Under the pieces are notes generated by a model that saw nothing but the letters and a program-made list of their open reading frames with translations, was not told the DNA's origin and did not search any database. A stretch of 64,000 nucleotides of DNA from an uncultured Christensenellaceae bacterium (lineage in GTDB: Bacteria; Bacillota; Clostridia; Christensenellales; Pumilibacteraceae): contig CAJULK010000011.1 in assembly GCA_910587455.1 (NCBI GenBank), positions 5,304 through 69,303 on the forward strand, written 5' to 3'. This document shows positions 61,375 through 64,000 of the stretch, one piece after another. Position 1 is the first letter of the stretch. Each line of letters starts with the position of its first letter. A program made the position numbers and the translations under genes.

Positions 61375-62651
61375 TATTCACCTCGGTGTATTTGTATTTT
61401 CAGATTGCCTATTGCCGTCGACTCTATGGGCAAAGCCTTGACCTTTATGCCGCATATCTTTTCGGTTAGACTGTTGAGAAAACTATTCTTCGCGCCGCCC
61501 CCTACTATGTACAGCTCGTCGAAGTTCGCATTTGTGTTGCGTTTAAGCTCGTCGAGCGCGCGTTTATAGCAATGCGCGAGAGACAGATACGCGCACTTGA
61601 AATAATCGGCGGGCGTGTGCGGTTTTGCTTTAAGCATACCGTCGAACGATTCTTTCATCCTTTCGGGCGCAAGGAATGAACTGTCGTTTACGTCGACATA
61701 ATCGTCGAACGTGCTTTGCCGAGCTTCTTCTACTATTTGAGTAAAAGACTTGTCGGGACAAAGTTCTTCGCGCAGGCGATTGACTACCCACATACCCATT
61801 ATGTTCTTTTGGTAACGCGTATAGCCAATCCCGCCCTCGTTGCTGTAATTTGCCTTTCTGCTGTTTTCGTCGGTTAATGCCTTGTCGACTTTAAGACCGA
61901 GTAACGACCACGTGCCCGACGATATGTACGGGCTGTTCTCGGTCATAGATATGCCCTCAACTGCACTTGCCGTATCGTGGCTGGCGCATAGCACTACTTC
62001 TATGCCTTTATAATGCGCGACGAGTGTTTTGGGCGTATATACCTTAGTAAAAAGCTTTTCGGGAAGCTCGAGCGCAGATATAATCTCCTTGTCATATTCT
62101 TTTGTTGTCGCATTCACAAGTCCCGTTGTCGTCGCGTTGGTGTATTCGTGCATTTTTATGCCCGTGAGCATATAGTTAAGATATTCGGGTATCATTAAAA
62201 AGTCGGTAGCATTATCGAGCCGACCGCGCTTTAAGTCGTCGTAAAACTGATAAATAGTGTTGAACGGCTGAAACTGAATCCCCGTGCGGGAATACAGCGT
62301 TTCAAACGGCATACGTTTATGCACTTCGTTTATGACTTTTTCCGTGCGGTCGTCGCGATACGCATAGCACGGCAGTATGGGCGCGGCGCCGTTCATAAGT
62401 ACATAGTCCACGCCCCAAGTATCTATGGCAAGGCTTTTTATATTGCCGTACTTTTCGAGCGCTATATCTATGCCCGCTTTGATGTGTGCTGTAAGCGCGT
62501 CGATATCCCAAACGAGCCGACCGTTCTCGCTCTTTACCCCGTTGGGAAAGCGATATACCTCGTCTGTCGTTATTGTTCCGTCGCCGTCGAGCCATCCGAC
62601 GATATGCCGCCCGCTCGACGCTCCGATGTCTATTGCAAGATAGTATGTCAT
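61374..62651 (-). CDS. rhaB: rhamnulokinase
   Basis: 425 aa. FGGY carbohydrate kinase phosphorylating L-rhamnulose at O1. Phosphate-binding AIDIGASSGRHIVG, SLAIDTWGVDYVLM, PCYAYRDDRT, the FGGY-type ASHDTASAV and SGTWSLLG, and the adenosine motif LYIVGGGAKNSFLNSL. It ends soon after ALPIESTAIGNLKIQI, some 30-50 residues earlier than typical RhaB (~480 aa), so the last helices are short or lost. Six bases after the rhamnosidase gene; TAATG overlap with rhaA. Confidence 0.93.
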   Translation of the reverse strand: MTYYLAIDIGASSGRHIVGWLDGDGTITTDEVYRFPNGVKSENGRLVWDIDALTAHIKAGIDIALEKYGNIKSLAIDTWGVDYVLMNGAAPILPCYAYRDDRTEKVINEVHKRMPFETLYSRTGIQFQPFNTIYQFYDDLKRGRLDNATDFLMIPEYLNYMLTGIKMHEYTNATTTGLVNATTKEYDKEIISALELPEKLFTKVYTPKTLVAHYKGIEVVLCASHDTASAVEGISMTENSPYISSGTWSLLGLKVDKALTDENSRKANYSNEGGIGYTRYQKNIMGMWVVNRLREELCPDKSFTQIVEEARQSTFDDYVDVNDSSFLAPERMKESFDGMLKAKPHTPADYFKCAYLSLAHCYKRALDELKRNTNANFDELYIVGGGAKNSFLNSLTEKICGIKVKALPIESTAIGNLKIQIHRGE

Positions 62652-62657
62652 ATACAG

Positions 62658-64000
62658 TCACTCCGCCATAAACAACTCGTTCGCCCGTGCGAGCATTGCG
62701 GAAAAATCCGAAAGATTCATTTTGCCCTCGCCGTCTCTGAATTCCGCCATAAATCCGAGCGTGGCGAACCTGCGCATCCAGACTATCTCGTCAGTTGAGA
62801 ATATCCCTCCAAACACTTCGTTGAACGCCTTTTGCGCTTTGGGGTTTTCAAACACTTCGTTTACCGTACTTTCAGGCGAGAACGGCGGCACGTCGAGATC
62901 TTCCCACTCGCGCTCGTATTCATACTTTCCGCTTTTGACAGTTATCTGCTTTTCGTTCGGCAATACTATTTGCGCCGTTACGCCGTCGGGTATCTCGGCA
63001 AAGAACGTTATCTTGCCGTTCTTTTGAATATATCCCGCCGTTATCTTGCCTTTTACGCTTTTATATTCCGCTTTAATGCTTGCAAGTCCTTTGCACGGGT
63101 TGGGCGCGATCCGCACTTTTTTGTAGCCCGATTTTATCGGCTCTATGCCCGCTATCCGCTTTACGACAAACTCCAATACGCTGCCGTACGCGTAGTGGTT
63201 ATAACTGTTCATACCGTCGGGGTTGGGCGTACCGTCGGGCATAAGAGAATTCCAACGTTCCCAAACCGTAGTCGCGCCCATATCCACTTCGTACAGCCAT
63301 CCCGGGTAGCCGTTGTTCATTAAAACCTTTTGCGCTGTCGCCATATACCCGTTATCGGCGAGCGCGAACAGCAGATACGTCGTGCCTATAAAGCCCGTGC
63401 AAAGCGTATAGTTATGAACTTTTACGTTCTCGTTCAAAGCTTGCGCGAGCTTATTGCGGTGCTTTTCGGGCACTATGCCGAAGTGCAACGCCAAAACTTG
63501 CGCCGTAACGGTGTCGAAGCATAGCCGCCCGCCTGCGGTGAAGTATTCCTCGCGCACTCTTTCGAGCTGTTTCTCGTACTTGTCTTTATAAATCTTTTCG
63601 TCATCGGTTTCGCTTAAAAGTTTTGCCGTTTGATATACGATTTTGAGCGAGTTTACATGGAATACGTTGGTCATATAGTAAACGTCCGTTCTGCCTATAA
63701 ACGTTTCGTAACTCGTCTTTTCCTGATCGAGCGCAAGCCAATCGCCGAACTCGTGTCCGTCGCAGATAATGCCGTCTTTCATAGTGCTTTCGCGGGCGGA
63801 GATAAACTTTTTCATTGCGGGGTAATTGTCTTTGAGAAAGCTCTTATCTCCGTATGTCAGGTACAGCGTCCACGGTACCATTGTCACAACGTCGCACCAC
63901 ATCGCGTCGGTGTGTTTTTCGTTTAATACGTCGGGGACGACGTGCGGGATATTTCCGTCGGCGCTTTGGTCGTTTCTTAAATCGCCCAGCCACTTTTTAA
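62658..64000 (-). CDS. alpha-L-rhamnosidase, GH78 (5' part off the window)
   Basis: The frame is open to the right edge, about 446 codons seen. It covers the later part of the (alpha/alpha)6 catalytic domain (DQSADGNIPHVVPDV, MWCDVVTMVPWTLYLTYGD, HEFGDWLAL) and the C-terminal part (GATTVWERWNSLMPDG, MNSYNHYAYGSVLEFV, then the beta sandwich with YKKVRIAPNPC). After the sandwich is an extra ~80-residue tail with FGGIFSTDEIVWM. Removes terminal rhamnose from plant glycosides or polysaccharides. Whether it is secreted cannot be told. First visible gene of the operon. Confidence 0.92.
   Translation of the reverse strand, partial: KKWLGDLRNDQSADGNIPHVVPDVLNEKHTDAMWCDVVTMVPWTLYLTYGDKSFLKDNYPAMKKFISARESTMKDGIICDGHEFGDWLALDQEKTSYETFIGRTDVYYMTNVFHVNSLKIVYQTAKLLSETDDEKIYKDKYEKQLERVREEYFTAGGRLCFDTVTAQVLALHFGIVPEKHRNKLAQALNENVKVHNYTLCTGFIGTTYLLFALADNGYMATAQKVLMNNGYPGWLYEVDMGATTVWERWNSLMPDGTPNPDGMNSYNHYAYGSVLEFVVKRIAGIEPIKSGYKKVRIAPNPCKGLASIKAEYKSVKGKITAGYIQKNGKITFFAEIPDGVTAQIVLPNEKQITVKSGKYEYEREWEDLDVPPFSPESTVNEVFENPKAQKAFNEVFGGIFSTDEIVWMRRFATLGFMAEFRDGEGKMNLSDFSAMLARANELFMAE

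Noticed and set aside
56415..64000. Looked for the 5' half of spoVAD, or an out-of-frame remnant of it, upstream of the fragment
   Set aside because: No sequence resembling SpoVAD residues 1-200 was seen in any frame read; the region is element genes and the rhamnose operon.

Overview
The window reads as chromosome of a spore-forming Clostridia-type Bacillota, probably an uncultured anaerobe of moderate GC content. Support comes from sporulation genes (spoVAE, a piece of spoVAD, yunB, a ytxC-like gene), the SCIFF ranthipeptide pair next to yajC/secDF, a T-box in front of pheST, HemZ and MutL of the endonuclease type. Genes are packed tightly, often with ATGA or TAATG overlaps, and many promoters are clean TTGNNN-N17-TATAAT sigma-A sites. 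I cannot name a genus from the sequence alone.

Layout. 1-4.6 kb: a DUF5131-type protein cut by the left edge, then three separately promoted sugar genes (mutarotase-like, NahK-like kinase, GH13 glucosidase). 4.6-8.3 kb: an ECF sigma factor, a membrane anti-sigma with an RsgI-type outer domain, and a lipoprotein with the same domain; sigma gene and lipoprotein gene share one promoter motif. 8.3-9.1 kb: a decayed BspA-type repeat gene and tRNA-Leu/Cys/Val on the minus strand. 9.2-22.5 kb: ytxC-like, yajC, a TIGR04086-type membrane protein, scfA/scfB, secD/secF, recJ, relA, an MBL hydrolase, hemZ. 22.5-32 kb: miaB-mutS-mutL-miaA-ynbB and enolase. 32-38.8 kb: a NADAR-like gene, then an almost continuous run: HIT protein, two small Spo0A C-domain-like proteins, a response regulator/histidine kinase pair, a membrane protein, cysteine desulfurase and ThiI. 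38.8-45 kb (minus): PBP1A, then mtaB-rsmE-prmA and pta. 45-46.7 kb: tmcAL and an unknown gene. 46.7-56.4 kb (minus): mutS2, U32 peptidase, pheT, pheS with a Phe T-box, yunB, spoVAE and the 3' part of spoVAD.

The most unusual region is 56.0-59.3 kb. spoVAD survives only as its C-terminal ~135 codons, and the reading frame is broken at the conserved APAA segment. About 115 bp past the break lies a large serine recombinase, followed by a DUF6870-like small protein, an HTH_16-like protein and a transposon-type sigma-like protein. This is the arrangement of skin-like elements that split sporulation genes and are excised in the mother cell. The 5' half of spoVAD is not in the window, so reversibility is a hypothesis. 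From 59.3 kb to the right edge is an L-rhamnose operon (GH78 rhamnosidase, rhaB, rhaA with a one-base frameshift, rhaD); it may be element cargo or ordinary chromosome.

Pathways that fit together: tRNA modification (MiaA/MiaB, MtaB, ThiI with its cysteine desulfurase, TmcAL), mismatch repair (MutS/MutL), protein export (YajC, SecD, SecF), and rhamnoside breakdown to lactaldehyde and dihydroxyacetone phosphate.
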